Source: JBBQLG01 sp038327655 (GTDB lineage: Bacteria > Bacteroidota > Bacteroidia > Cytophagales > Spirosomataceae). From it: a DNA stretch of 64,000 bases. Below are positions 50,386-59,300 of this stretch, piece by piece; position 1 is the stretch's first letter; every line of letters begins with the position of its first letter. The notes below the pieces were generated by a model. That model saw only the letters and a list, made by a program, of their open reading frames with translations. It was not told where the DNA came from and ran no database searches. The DNA is taken from the NCBI GenBank assembly GCA_038327655.1, contig JBBQLG010000005.1, forward strand, positions 1 through 64,000, read 5' to 3'. Made by a program: the position numbers and the translations under genes.

Positions 50386-50982
50386 ATGAACATTCTGCAT
50401 CTTATTTCCAGCCCGCGCAAAGAGGCTTCCTACAGCATTAAATTGGGAAATGCTGTCGTCCAAAAACTTGAAGCGGCCAATCCGGGCAGCACCGTTAAGG
50501 TCCACGACCTCACCAATACGCCCTTTCCGCACCTGGAGGAAGTTCACCTGCAGTCCTTCTTTACCCCCGCCGAAAACCGCAGCCCGGAACTACAGGCGGC
50601 TGTGCGGCATTCCGACGAAGCCATTGCCGAACTGATGGCCGCCGATGCTATCGTGATTGACGCGCCACTGTACAACTTTGGCATCCCCTCGACGCTGAAA
50701 GCCTGGATCGATCACATTGTCCGGGCGGGTGTTACCTTCCGTTATTCTGCAAATGGTCCCGAAGGGTTAGTACAGGGTAAGAAAGTGTACGTAGCCATGT
50801 CGAGTGGCGGGGTATATTCCGAAGGCCAAATGGTCGGCTACGATTTTGTTGCGCCCTACCTGAAAGCTATTTTAGGTCTTATGGGTATGACGGACGTAAC
50901 CGTATTTCGGGTTGAGGGTACGGCCCTGCCCGATCAGCAGACGGCGGCTTTGGAAAAGGGTCTGGCCAGCATTGCGGTCTAA
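50386..50982 (+). CDS. azoR: FMN-dependent NADH azoreductase/quinone reductase, 198 aa
   Basis: Flavodoxin-like fold: MNILHLISSPRKEASYSIKLGNAVVQKL, the FMN-binding PLYNFGIPSTLKAWIDHIVRAGVTFRYSANGPEGLVQGKKVYVAMSSGG, and PYLKAILGLMGMTDVTVFRVEGTAL at the C-terminus. AzoR proteins reduce quinones and azo dyes by two electrons at the expense of NADH. With the OYE reductase and the ArsR regulator it makes a detoxification operon. A hairpin with T-rich tail follows at 51118. Confidence 0.92.
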   Translation: MNILHLISSPRKEASYSIKLGNAVVQKLEAANPGSTVKVHDLTNTPFPHLEEVHLQSFFTPAENRSPELQAAVRHSDEAIAELMAADAIVIDAPLYNFGIPSTLKAWIDHIVRAGVTFRYSANGPEGLVQGKKVYVAMSSGGVYSEGQMVGYDFVAPYLKAILGLMGMTDVTVFRVEGTALPDQQTAALEKGLASIAV

Positions 50983-51117
50983 TCCCGTCCTGAACAAATC
51001 AGCTTTGGCTAATCGCCTATAGACTGACCCGTTCAGTTCGTATTGACACAAAACGAAATCCACTCACCCGGCGTAATGCGTTGGGCGATTGGATTTTGCG
51101 TTACATCAACCAGGCAA

Positions 51118-51155
51118 TGGCCGGTCTGGTATAAGCACCGGCCAGGGCTGTTTTT
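51118..51155 (+). terminator. Intrinsic terminator after the azoreductase gene
   Basis: TGGCCGGT (51118-51125) and ACCGGCCA (51137-51144) with an 11-base loop, followed by GGGCTG and five T. It reaches the 3' end of the convergent SDR gene at 51161. Confidence 0.65.
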
Positions 51156-51160
51156 AGTTT

Positions 51161-51898
51161 TTAGAGCCGGTCCAGTCGCCCGCCATCAATCCGTACTTCG
51201 GCTCCCTGCACAAAAGCCGCATCGTCGGAGGCTAAGTAGGCAATCGTGGCGGCTACGTCTTCCGGTTTCCCCACGTCGGCGCGGTCAATTTTTTCCACTC
51301 CCGATTTTACGTTTGGGTTGTTCCAAAGCATGGGAGTGTCGATGGCTCCGGGCAAAACGGCATTGATGCGCAGACCTTTGGGCTTGCCTTCTAAGGCCGA
51401 CGACCGGGTGAGCGACAGCACGGCCGCTTTGGCGGCTGCGTAGGGCGATACCAGCGGCTCCGTTTCGATGGCGTGAATGCTGGACACATTGACGATGCTG
51501 CCACCGGGTTTCATGTGCAGAAAGGCCTGCTTGGTAAAATAGAATGCCCCCAGTAGATCGACGTTCAGAATGCGCAGCCAGTCGTCGCCGGTGAGTTCTT
51601 CGAGGGGCTTGAACTGCATCAGCCCGGCGTTGTTCACGATCACATCCAACCGGCCAAACCGGTCGAGCGTGCCCGCTACCGTGGCAATGACCTGCGCTTC
51701 TACGGCCACATTGCAGAGGATGCCCCAGACATCGGGTGCCCCGGCGGCTTTCACCAGGGGCAGGGCTGTATTGAGGTTCGCTTCGTTTAAATCGGCGAGG
51801 ACCAGACGGGCACCCTCCGAAGCCAATCGCCTGGCTACGGCCAGACCAATGCCGCTGGCTCCTCCGGTAACAATGGCTACTTTATCCTGAAATCGCAT
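51161..51898 (-). CDS. Short-chain dehydrogenase/reductase, 245 aa
   Basis: Classical SDR: start MRFQDKVAIVTGGASGIGLAVARRLASEGARLVLADLNE with the TGxxxGxG cofactor loop and an Asp after strand 2 favouring NAD(H); DVIVNNAGLMQ; catalytic VNVSSIHAIETEPLVSPYAAAKAAV with Ser, Tyr and Lys; LRINAVLPGAIDTPML; and the C-terminal YLASDDAAFVQGAEVRIDGG. Start at 51898 is chosen because the frame upstream reads through the GH gene. Five bases downstream of the GH1-like gene, so co-transcribed. Substrate unknown; sugar or glycoside-derived polyols are plausible. Confidence 0.93.
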   Translation of the reverse strand: MRFQDKVAIVTGGASGIGLAVARRLASEGARLVLADLNEANLNTALPLVKAAGAPDVWGILCNVAVEAQVIATVAGTLDRFGRLDVIVNNAGLMQFKPLEELTGDDWLRILNVDLLGAFYFTKQAFLHMKPGGSIVNVSSIHAIETEPLVSPYAAAKAAVLSLTRSSALEGKPKGLRINAVLPGAIDTPMLWNNPNVKSGVEKIDRADVGKPEDVAATIAYLASDDAAFVQGAEVRIDGGRLDRL

Positions 51899-51903
51899 AG
51901 TCG

Positions 51904-53220
51904 TTAAATAATGGCCTGATTGGTTTTGGCTAACGAATTGGTGGTATCCCGGCGGGCCTTCCGGGCATCGCCCTGTTTTTTGTGCGCCCACGGTTCGTCG
52001 CTCTCGCTGGGCATCACGATGGGTACCTGCAAACAGGCACTCTGCATGGGCAACACCTGCTGCCAGTCCTGAATGAGTTGCTTGTAGGCCTGCCCCACGG
52101 GGCGGATGTTACGGTCGAGATCGTACAGGCCCAGTGGATTAACGACGCCGTTGTTTTCGCGCAGGGCCGTGTCCCAATCGACCTGATCAGTGAGTGAATA
52201 CCAGGTAAAGCCAACAATGGGCATGCCATCATTACGAACCCGGAGCACGTTGGCCCATTCTTTCCAGAGCCAGTTTACGGCTTCGTCGCCGTTGGGACCC
52301 TGCCAGAGGTTGGTCTCGGTATGCATGACCGGCAGGCGGTAGCGGTCGTGGTACTGCGAGGTGATAACGTGGTAGCCAAATACTTCCCCGGCGGCCCGGG
52401 TGCTGCCGTCGGCAGCTACGCGGTGTTCATTGGTCTGATAGTAGTCATTGCCCATGATGCAGTATTGTTTCAGGCTTTGACCCACAAAAAAATGGTACTC
52501 GTCGCGCGTCATGCCGTTGTCCATCAGGTACTCATACATCTCCGAGTCGACCCGGCGGCCGTAGTTGAGGTCGAGCGACAGAAAACGTTTGGCGTTCAGC
52601 AGTTCGGCGGGTTTGATGGCGGCCGGATTTTCGGCGTGAAAATATTCGGACGATTCGCTCTGGATAAAAATGGCGTCGGCCCTAACTTCCAGAATGGCAC
52701 TCATGGCCAGTACGTTGGCTTTCACAATGTATTTCAGGGCTGTAACGAAGGCACCATCACTCCGCAGTTGCTCATTCCACCAGCCGTAGAGGGCCGAAAA
52801 CTCGGCGCAGATGTACATTTCGTTGACGGGCGTATAAAGCTGCACCCACGGAAACCGCTCGGCAAAAGCGCGGGCGTACCCGGCAAACAGCACCGGAAAA
52901 TCGGGGTTCTGGAAATTGCCAATCCAGTCGGGCACCCCAAAATGGCACAGGTCAACAATGGGGACAATGTCGCGCCGGTGCAGTTCCCGAAACGTTTCGT
53001 CGGCAAACGACCAGTCGTAGCGGCCCACGCCCAAAAACGTGGTGTGAATCGGCGGGCCATACCGCAAAAAGCGAATACCCAGTTCGTCTACCAACTCGAA
53101 ATCTTTTTGCCAGTGCTGATAATGCCCGCATTTGGCCAGTTCGTCCTGGCGGATGGTACCGTTCTGAATGGTAGGGTTGCTGTTTTCGATGCCGGTGGCA
53201 AACAGAAAGGTCGGTGCCAT
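51904..53220 (-). CDS. Family 1-like glycoside hydrolase (clan GH-A), 438 aa
   Basis: Start at 53220 (MAPTFLFATGIENSNPTIQNGTIRQDELAKCGHYQHWQKDFELVDELGIRFLRYGPP) matches the GH1 barrel opening. TPVNEMYICAEFS carries the acid/base Glu134 (usual TxNE motif), and VMHTETNLWQG the probable nucleophile Glu302. The intervening helices (SESSEYFHAENPAAI) are as in the divergent GH1-like proteins of Bacteroidota. No signal peptide is present, so it would act on a cytosolic glycoside. The last 40 residues (QSACLQVPIVMPSESDEPWAHKKQGDARKARRD) are a polar extension outside the barrel. Confidence 0.85.
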   Translation of the reverse strand: MAPTFLFATGIENSNPTIQNGTIRQDELAKCGHYQHWQKDFELVDELGIRFLRYGPPIHTTFLGVGRYDWSFADETFRELHRRDIVPIVDLCHFGVPDWIGNFQNPDFPVLFAGYARAFAERFPWVQLYTPVNEMYICAEFSALYGWWNEQLRSDGAFVTALKYIVKANVLAMSAILEVRADAIFIQSESSEYFHAENPAAIKPAELLNAKRFLSLDLNYGRRVDSEMYEYLMDNGMTRDEYHFFVGQSLKQYCIMGNDYYQTNEHRVAADGSTRAAGEVFGYHVITSQYHDRYRLPVMHTETNLWQGPNGDEAVNWLWKEWANVLRVRNDGMPIVGFTWYSLTDQVDWDTALRENNGVVNPLGLYDLDRNIRPVGQAYKQLIQDWQQVLPMQSACLQVPIVMPSESDEPWAHKKQGDARKARRDTTNSLAKTNQAII

Positions 53221-53339
53221 GAGTGAATGATTGATAGGGTAGCGAAGCAGGACCCACGACGATTGTATCGGGCGGCCGTAAAAGGAGCTTACCAAAAAGG
53301 CAGCCGACGTGAACCAACTGCCCTTTTTAACCCGCTTCT

Positions 53340-54137
53340 TTATTGCTTTGTCGGCTGCGAATAGCTCTGAGCCTTGGCACTACCCGTTTTGCCTTTTGCG
53401 TTGCCGGACGGTGTACCCGGCTTACCCACGCCCGTTGGCGACGGGTAACCGGTCGAGGTCATCTCGTCGGGCGTTTTGGCTTCCTTCTGTACCTGAGCGG
53501 TAGTGGACGGTCGGCGCGCGCCTGTTTTCCCCGATGTCGATACCGTTGCGCCCTGGCTATTCTGATCGTTGCGGCTGGAACCGTTCGCTGCTGTCGGACT
53601 CATACTGGTCTTCGTCTGGGCTTTGTTCAGCCCGTCGCCGGGGCGGGCACCCGTTATGCCGGCCGTGGTGGCCGAGTTCGCTTTGGCTCCCTGCTGGCTC
53701 CGCGTCGTTCGGGTGTCGCCTGCGGTACCGGGGCGGGCTGCCGGATTTTGCGGACCGCCCGCAGCCGCCGACGGTTGAGTACCTGTTTTCGCGGTCATTG
53801 CCGCTTTGGGCTGCGGTTTACGGGTTTCGCGGGTCTGGGTACCCTGTCCGCCCCCGTCCGATGCCCGGCTGGCCGACCCGTCGGACGTGCTGCCCTGCGT
53901 ACTGGTAGGTACTATTGAGTTGCCGGCGTTCCCGTTGTTGGTGCCTACAGCGGCTGGTTTCGTGTACCCTTGCCGGGGCGATGTATTGGTGGCTTTGTTG
54001 GGCGCGCCCGTGGTTTTACCGCTTCGCGACATGGTGCCTTCGGCGGTGGTTGGTGTGGGTTGCTGCGCCAGCAGGGGCCCCGATATACTTACGGTCAGGA
54101 CTAATCCGGCGAGTATTGATTTTGTTGACTGATTCAT
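53340..54137 (-). CDS. Secreted low-complexity, basic protein, 265 aa
   Basis: Signal peptide MNQSTKSILAGLVLTVSISGPLLAQ. The rest is almost entirely Gly, Ser, Thr, Ala, Pro, Gln and Lys/Arg with no hydrophobic core: SRSGKTTGAPNKATNTSPRQ, SSRNDQNSQGATVSTSGKTG, PSPTGVGKPGTPSGNAKGKT. No domain is recognisable; it should be disordered and positively charged, possibly a matrix or envelope-associated protein. It precedes the 54269 gene's terminator with a similar type of product upstream; the two may be functionally related without sequence similarity. Start as given because the signal peptide begins at that Met. Confidence 0.65.
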   Translation of the reverse strand: MNQSTKSILAGLVLTVSISGPLLAQQPTPTTAEGTMSRSGKTTGAPNKATNTSPRQGYTKPAAVGTNNGNAGNSIVPTSTQGSTSDGSASRASDGGGQGTQTRETRKPQPKAAMTAKTGTQPSAAAGGPQNPAARPGTAGDTRTTRSQQGAKANSATTAGITGARPGDGLNKAQTKTSMSPTAANGSSRNDQNSQGATVSTSGKTGARRPSTTAQVQKEAKTPDEMTSTGYPSPTGVGKPGTPSGNAKGKTGSAKAQSYSQPTKQ

Positions 54138-54200
54138 GTTGTCCGTTGAGTTGATGACAGGTGCCGAAACTGGTTAAAAGCAAGGGTCGGCTAAACAGAT

Positions 54201-54242
54201 ACGCAACAGAAACGGCATATTGCGGCACCGTTTCTGTTGCGT
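54201..54242 (-). terminator. Terminator hairpin of the 54269 gene
   Basis: ACGCAACAGAAACGG (54201-54215) and CCGTTTCTGTTGCGT (54228-54242) are a perfect 15-bp inverted repeat with a 12-base loop, located 27 bases after the stop at 54269. Confidence 0.7.
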
Positions 54243-54268
54243 AATCAATACAAAATGGTGCTAGTCTG

Positions 54269-54670
54269 TTAGCTGTTGGATGCGCTCGGCGTGGTTTTGC
54301 TGCTCGATGATTTCATCTTCGATTTGCTGCCCGACGATTTTTTCATGGAGCCACTGCCCGACGATGAACCCGTTCCCATTGATGAACCGTTCGATGAACC
54401 GCTGCCCGTTCCCATTGACGAACCGCTGCCCGAACTCGTCGACGAGCCGTTCATCTTGCCGCTGCCCGAATTCATGGATGAGCCGTTCATTTTGCCGGAC
54501 TGCATTTTACCCGACCGCGAAGAGTTGCTCATCTGCCCGCCCTGTGATCCGTTGCCGGTTGAACCACTCTGGGTGGATGCCCCGTTCGAGTTGCCATTGG
54601 TAGCCTGGGCCATAGAGGCCGATACGATGCCCACGCAAAGGGCCATGCAGAGTACGATTGTCTTTTTCAT
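54269..54670 (-). CDS. Secreted Ser/Gly/Met/Lys-repeat protein, 133 aa
   Basis: Start at 54670 begins the signal peptide MKKTIVLCMALCVGIVSASMAQ; an in-frame ATG 18 codons upstream would hide it. The mature part is built from short repeats: SGKM and SSMNSGSGKMNGSS units, then GSSMGTGSGSS repeated twice, ending in SKSKMKSSSSK. Repeats are visible at the DNA level too. No fold is expected. Regularly spaced Met and Lys in a Ser/Gly background could bind metal or polyanions, which is speculation. Confidence 0.65.
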   Translation of the reverse strand: MKKTIVLCMALCVGIVSASMAQATNGNSNGASTQSGSTGNGSQGGQMSNSSRSGKMQSGKMNGSSMNSGSGKMNGSSTSSGSGSSMGTGSGSSNGSSMGTGSSSGSGSMKKSSGSKSKMKSSSSKTTPSASNS

Positions 54671-54878
54671 AACAGTTGTTGTTGAGTTGATAAACCAGTT
54701 TGGAATTTCCAGTACTACACTCAATTAGTAGAGATTGTTTGTTATAAATAGATTAAAGTGTCCCATCCGATTTGGCGGGTCACGCTCCTCTCCATCCGGC
54801 TGCCTGCCGACAGAAAGACGGAACTTTTCGGGTTATTCTGCGCATTTTGCCCACACGAGCCATTAACCTACGATCCGC

Positions 54879-56252
54879 TTGAACGATACGCTACCTCCTG
54901 ATGCCGCGTTGCCCCGCCGGTTGAGTTTGTTGCAGGGTACCGCCCTGAATATGATCGACATGGTCGGTATCGGGCCGTTCGTGGTGTTATCCTTAGTGGT
55001 GCAAACCATCGGCGGACCACAGTTTTTATGGGCCTGGGTGCTGGGCGCGTTAATTTCACTGGCCGATGCCTTTATCTGGGCCGAACTGGGAGCCGCTTAC
55101 CCACGGGCGGGCGGCAGCTACAATTTCCTAAAAATAGCCTACGGCGATCAGCGGTGGGGTCGGTTGATTTCATTCCTCTACGTCTGGCAAACCATGATTC
55201 AGGCCCCGCTCGTGATGGCGTCGGGGGCCATTGGCTTTGCGCAGTATGCCTCCTACCTGATTCCGTTAGACGATCTCCAGCGTAAACTCGTGTCGGGCGG
55301 GGTGGTACTGATTATCATTGCGTTGCTCTACCGCCGGATCGACTCCATCGGCAAAATCGGCATTGCGCTCTGGGCCTGCGTGCTGCTGGTGATGGGCTGG
55401 ATCATTATCGGCGGACTATCCAACGCCCGGCAACCCATCGGCGAGGTTATTACCGCAGCGGGGCCATTGGGCGTGGGGTTGCTGGGCGCGGGGTTGGGTC
55501 AGGCCTCGGTCAAAACGATTTACTGTTATTTGGGCTATTACAATGTTTGCCATTTGGGGGGCGAAATCAAGAACCCCACGCGCAACATTCCGGCCAGTAT
55601 GTTCATCTCCATTGCCGGTATTGCCGTGCTGTACCTGCTGATGAACATCAGCGTGGTGAGTGTTATTCCGTGGCAGCAGGTGCAGGAAAGCAAATTCGTG
55701 GTGAGCCTGTTTGTCGAAACGCTCTACGGACCCGGCGCGGCTAAACTCGCTACCGGCCTGATTTTGGTCGTCGCGTTCTCGTCCCTATTTGCCGTGTTGC
55801 TGGGTTATTCGCGGGTGCCGTACGCGGCTGCGGCCGACGGGCAGTTCTTCAAAATCTTCGCCCGGCTGCACCCGACGCGGCAGTTTCCGTACGTGTCGCT
55901 GCTGGTACTAGGTGGTTTAGGGTTTGTGTTCAGCCTGTTGTTCCGGCTCGGCGACGTGATTACGGCGATTCTGGCGATGCGGATCGTGGTGCAGTTTATC
56001 GGGCAGGGCATCGGTCTGATTGTGTTGCACCGCAAACGCCCGGCGGTCAACTTTCCCTTCCGAATGCCGCTTTATCCCCTGCCGGTTGTGCTGGCCATCA
56101 GCATCTGGGCATTCGTTTTCTTCTCCACCGGTATGATGTTCATGTTGTCCGGCCTGACGGTTATTGCGCTGGGCATTGTTGCCTTTTTAGTCTCGGCAAA
56201 GTTTCGGCGGCAGTGGCCATTTTCACCCCAACCCCTAAAGGGGCTTCACTGA
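54879..56252 (+). CDS. APC-superfamily amino acid/amine permease, 457 aa, TTG start
   Basis: Twelve-helix APC transporter: RRLSLLQGTALNMIDMVGIGPFVVLSLVV (helix 1 with the unwound GIGPF), AELGAAYPRAGGSYNFLKIAYGDQRWGRL, YCYLGYYNVCHLGGEIKNPTRNIPASM, GYSRVPYAAAADGQFFKIFARLHPTRQFPYVSLLV. Substrate likely an amino acid. No ATG fits; TTG at 54879 gives a good N-terminus. Its final residues PQPLKGLH and the TGA stop are encoded by the left arm of the palindromic repeat at 56225-56300. Confidence 0.88.
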   Translation: MNDTLPPDAALPRRLSLLQGTALNMIDMVGIGPFVVLSLVVQTIGGPQFLWAWVLGALISLADAFIWAELGAAYPRAGGSYNFLKIAYGDQRWGRLISFLYVWQTMIQAPLVMASGAIGFAQYASYLIPLDDLQRKLVSGGVVLIIIALLYRRIDSIGKIGIALWACVLLVMGWIIIGGLSNARQPIGEVITAAGPLGVGLLGAGLGQASVKTIYCYLGYYNVCHLGGEIKNPTRNIPASMFISIAGIAVLYLLMNISVVSVIPWQQVQESKFVVSLFVETLYGPGAAKLATGLILVVAFSSLFAVLLGYSRVPYAAAADGQFFKIFARLHPTRQFPYVSLLVLGGLGFVFSLLFRLGDVITAILAMRIVVQFIGQGIGLIVLHRKRPAVNFPFRMPLYPLPVVLAISIWAFVFFSTGMMFMLSGLTVIALGIVAFLVSAKFRRQWPFSPQPLKGLH

Positions 56253-56300
56253 ATTAGCTACCGGTAACTAATTCAGTGAAGCCCCTTTAGGGGTTGGGGT
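56225..56300. repeat. Large palindromic repeat, copy 2 (33-bp perfect arms)
   Basis: Arms 56225-56257 and 56268-56300 are perfect inverted copies starting ACCCCAACCCCTAAAGGGG and containing GGGGCTTCACTGAATTAG; a 10-base centre includes TACCGGTA. Core shared with the repeat at 23985-24066. The left arm encodes the last residues and TGA stop of the APC permease; the right arm encodes the last residues (TPTPKGASLN) and TAG stop of the convergent helicase gene. Also a likely terminator for both. Confidence 0.92.
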
Positions 56301-59300
56301 CCTCCGCCAGAACTCCCGGCTCCACACCCGCACAAACGGCCAGTTGCGCGCCCGTAACGCAAACGGCAGGTACGCGTGGCTCTCTTTGGGCGTCTGGCTG
56401 AAATAAAGATCATCGTCGGTCAGTACCAGCGATTGATAAGCACCCTCCCGAAGTACGGTCAAATCGGCGAAGGGTAATTCGGGTCGCCAGTCGGGATGTT
56501 GTGTGGCTAACTGTGTTTTGAGCAGAGCCGACGGTCGTACGCCTTTTACCGGCCGGGGCTGAGGCCGGAAATGCCCCTGTGACGCCCTGAGCGCATAACT
56601 CAGGTAGGCTTTCAGCAGTTTAGGGCCATCGTTCACGCTTTGGTCAACGTTGAGTTGCTCCGGCCAAAGACTCGTCACCACGTGAATCCGCTCCCGCGCC
56701 CGTGTTACGGCCACATTCAGGCGGTTGGCCCCACCAAGGGCGTTCAGGCTGCCAAACTGCATGGCCAATTTACCCCGCTCATCGGGGGCGTAACCGACGG
56801 AGAAAATAATGACGTCGCGCTCATCACCCTGCACGTTTTCGATGTTTTTCACGAACGTCATCTCACCGGCCGAAGCCTGAACACGCGGTGGTAGAGCCGA
56901 TACGGATGTTTCTAATTTTTCCTGAATCAGGTGCTGCTGCTGGTAGTTGAACGTGACGACCCCAATGGAACGACCCGGTAATTCGGTGGCCAACTGCGTA
57001 ATTAACTCAATGACCGCGTCGGCTTCGGCGGGGTTGGTATTTTGCTGCCACGTCCCGCTTACGTTTTGGTACCGGATGGCAGCAGAATTCTCACCCGGCG
57101 TTTGGCTCAGGTCAGCGAAGTTGGGGAGCAGCGTCAGTTTATTGCCGTAAAAATGCTGGTTCGAGAAGTCGATCAGTTCGGGCGACCGGCTCCGGTAGTG
57201 TCCCGTCAGACTCACCTGCGGCAGGGATTGGGCCGCCAGTTCGAGCAGCGATTCGACTTCCAGTTCAACCGGTGTAATCTCCGAATCGGCTTCGCTAACG
57301 GCCAGGCTGGTATCGAGCTGAATCCGGTACAAATCGCTGGGCCGCAACTGCTGACTATCCCCCGCCACAACCACCTGTTTGCCCCGCGCCACCGCCGGCA
57401 GACCGTTTTCGGCAAAACACTGCGACGCTTCGTCGAAAATGACCAGGTCGAACAGACCAGCCGTCAGCGGAAACATGGCCGATACGGATTCGGGAGATGC
57501 CAACCAGCACGGCACCAGCCGAAATACCTCATCGGCGTACTGACTCATCAGCTTTCGCACGGGCCAGACGTTTCGTTTTTTGGTCGTCTGGTGTTGAAGC
57601 TCGCGGTAAGTTGTCAGGTTGTTGAGCCGGTTAAACGTCAGGTTCTTATACGTCTGCTCCCGGAGTTTAATCAGCAGAATATCCCGGCTCAGGTTCTGCT
57701 TGCGGGCCACGCTGTGTTGCAACGCCTGCTCCATCTGCTCCATTTTCAACGACGAAACGCTGCGCAGCAACGGGTATTCCCGTTCGATGTGCTCAATCCA
57801 GGTCAGACGAAGGGTATTCTGAAACAGGCTAACCCAGTCGGTCGGTAGTGTCGCACTCAATCGACTGACTACGTCGGCTTCGGTGGCCGAAAATTGGTCT
57901 TTCAGCCGGTCCATATCCACCAGTACGTCGAAGTCGTTGCGCAGGGCGGATTGCAGGACCGGGGCCGCGTCCTCGTCCGCCCAGACCCGCTCAATCTGGG
58001 CGTTGGTCAGGTACGTTTGCCAGTCGGAACGCTGATTCTGTACCGTTTCAGCCACCGTAAGCGTGGCGGTGACGGCCTGCGAAAACTGACCGAACGTATT
58101 CCAGACGGCAGGTTTCAACTGGTTCACCACGGGCAGTTCGCTCAGCCGGTCGGCCACGTCGCGGGCCTGTCGCAACCGGTGCAGGCTGGCAGGTTCGTTG
58201 GGTAGCGCGGGTGTCAGGTTCAGCCACGGGGTTACTTTTTGCTGAATCGCTTCGTGCGCCAGCCGTTTATCAACTTTTTCGGCGAGCACAGCCAGATCAC
58301 CGGCAGACGTGGTGAGCGCATTTGCAGCCAATACCGATAGCAGCGTGTCTTTTCCCGAATGGGTCAGTTGCCACCATTTCCAGGCCACCCACGACCCACG
58401 GGCAACCTTCGCATCGGTCAGCAGGCTACGGAACGCAGCCACATCCGCCGTTGGTAACGACCGTTCGGGACCGGGGGTAGCCAGCACCCGTTCCCAATCG
58501 GCGGCTGTGGTGTCAAATAGTGTTTCGTTGGCGGTACGGGCCGGGTGCTTCGGATTGGCCAGCAAATAGCGCGTTACGGGCCAGCACAACTCGGCATCCG
58601 GGCCATCGGCCAGGGTGAGCATTGCCGTTAGTGACCAGGCGTTTTCATGCCAGTTCGCCAGGTCGGTCAGCGTTAGGGATTTAGCAAAAAGGGGGGCTGT
58701 TTGCGTCGAAACCAAACGGGCTGCGTCGGGAATGGCCCGAATAACCCGCTCAGCCGCTGGCAGTGCCGATGCGCTGAACGAACTGAACGACACGCGTTCG
58801 GCAAACGGATGCTGAGGCCCCAACCGGGTTTGGTAGCCCGCGTAATCGGTCAGTTTGCGAATAAACCCATCTACCGCATCCAAGCGGAAAGACGGATACA
58901 CATCCGACAGGTTGGGCGGTAAAACCGTCGAGGAACCGGTGTCGGGCTGGCTCGTCAGGTAAAGTTCTTTTACCGACAATCCGCACAGGCTCGTATCGAA
59001 CAGGGCGTCTTTGAATGCCTGTAACTCAATCAGCAGTTCATCAATCCGGCGGCTCTCCGTGTCGAATTCCCGTTCGGGCAGCACGGCATCGAGGCTGTAA
59101 TTAGTGGCTTTGTAGCGGTCAACCTCACCGATTTGAGCCGCCAACTGATTATACAGGGTTTTCCGGTCGTTCTGGAAGTCGTGAATCAGGGCCACAAACG
59201 GTTCCATCTGCACCTCCCGCAGCCGGGCATAAACGACATCGAGCGCGGCCCGTTTCTGACACACCAGCAGTACCCGTTTTCCGGCGGCAGCCGCGTCGGC

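Noticed and set aside
52321..53226. 301-codon plus-strand frame opposite the GH1-like gene
   Set aside because: Antisense shadow of a gene with both catalytic glutamates in place.
54276..54728. 150-codon plus-strand frame rich in Asp, Glu and Pro opposite the Ser/Gly repeat protein
   Set aside because: The minus strand has a clean signal peptide and a matching terminator; the plus frame simply mirrors the DNA repeats.
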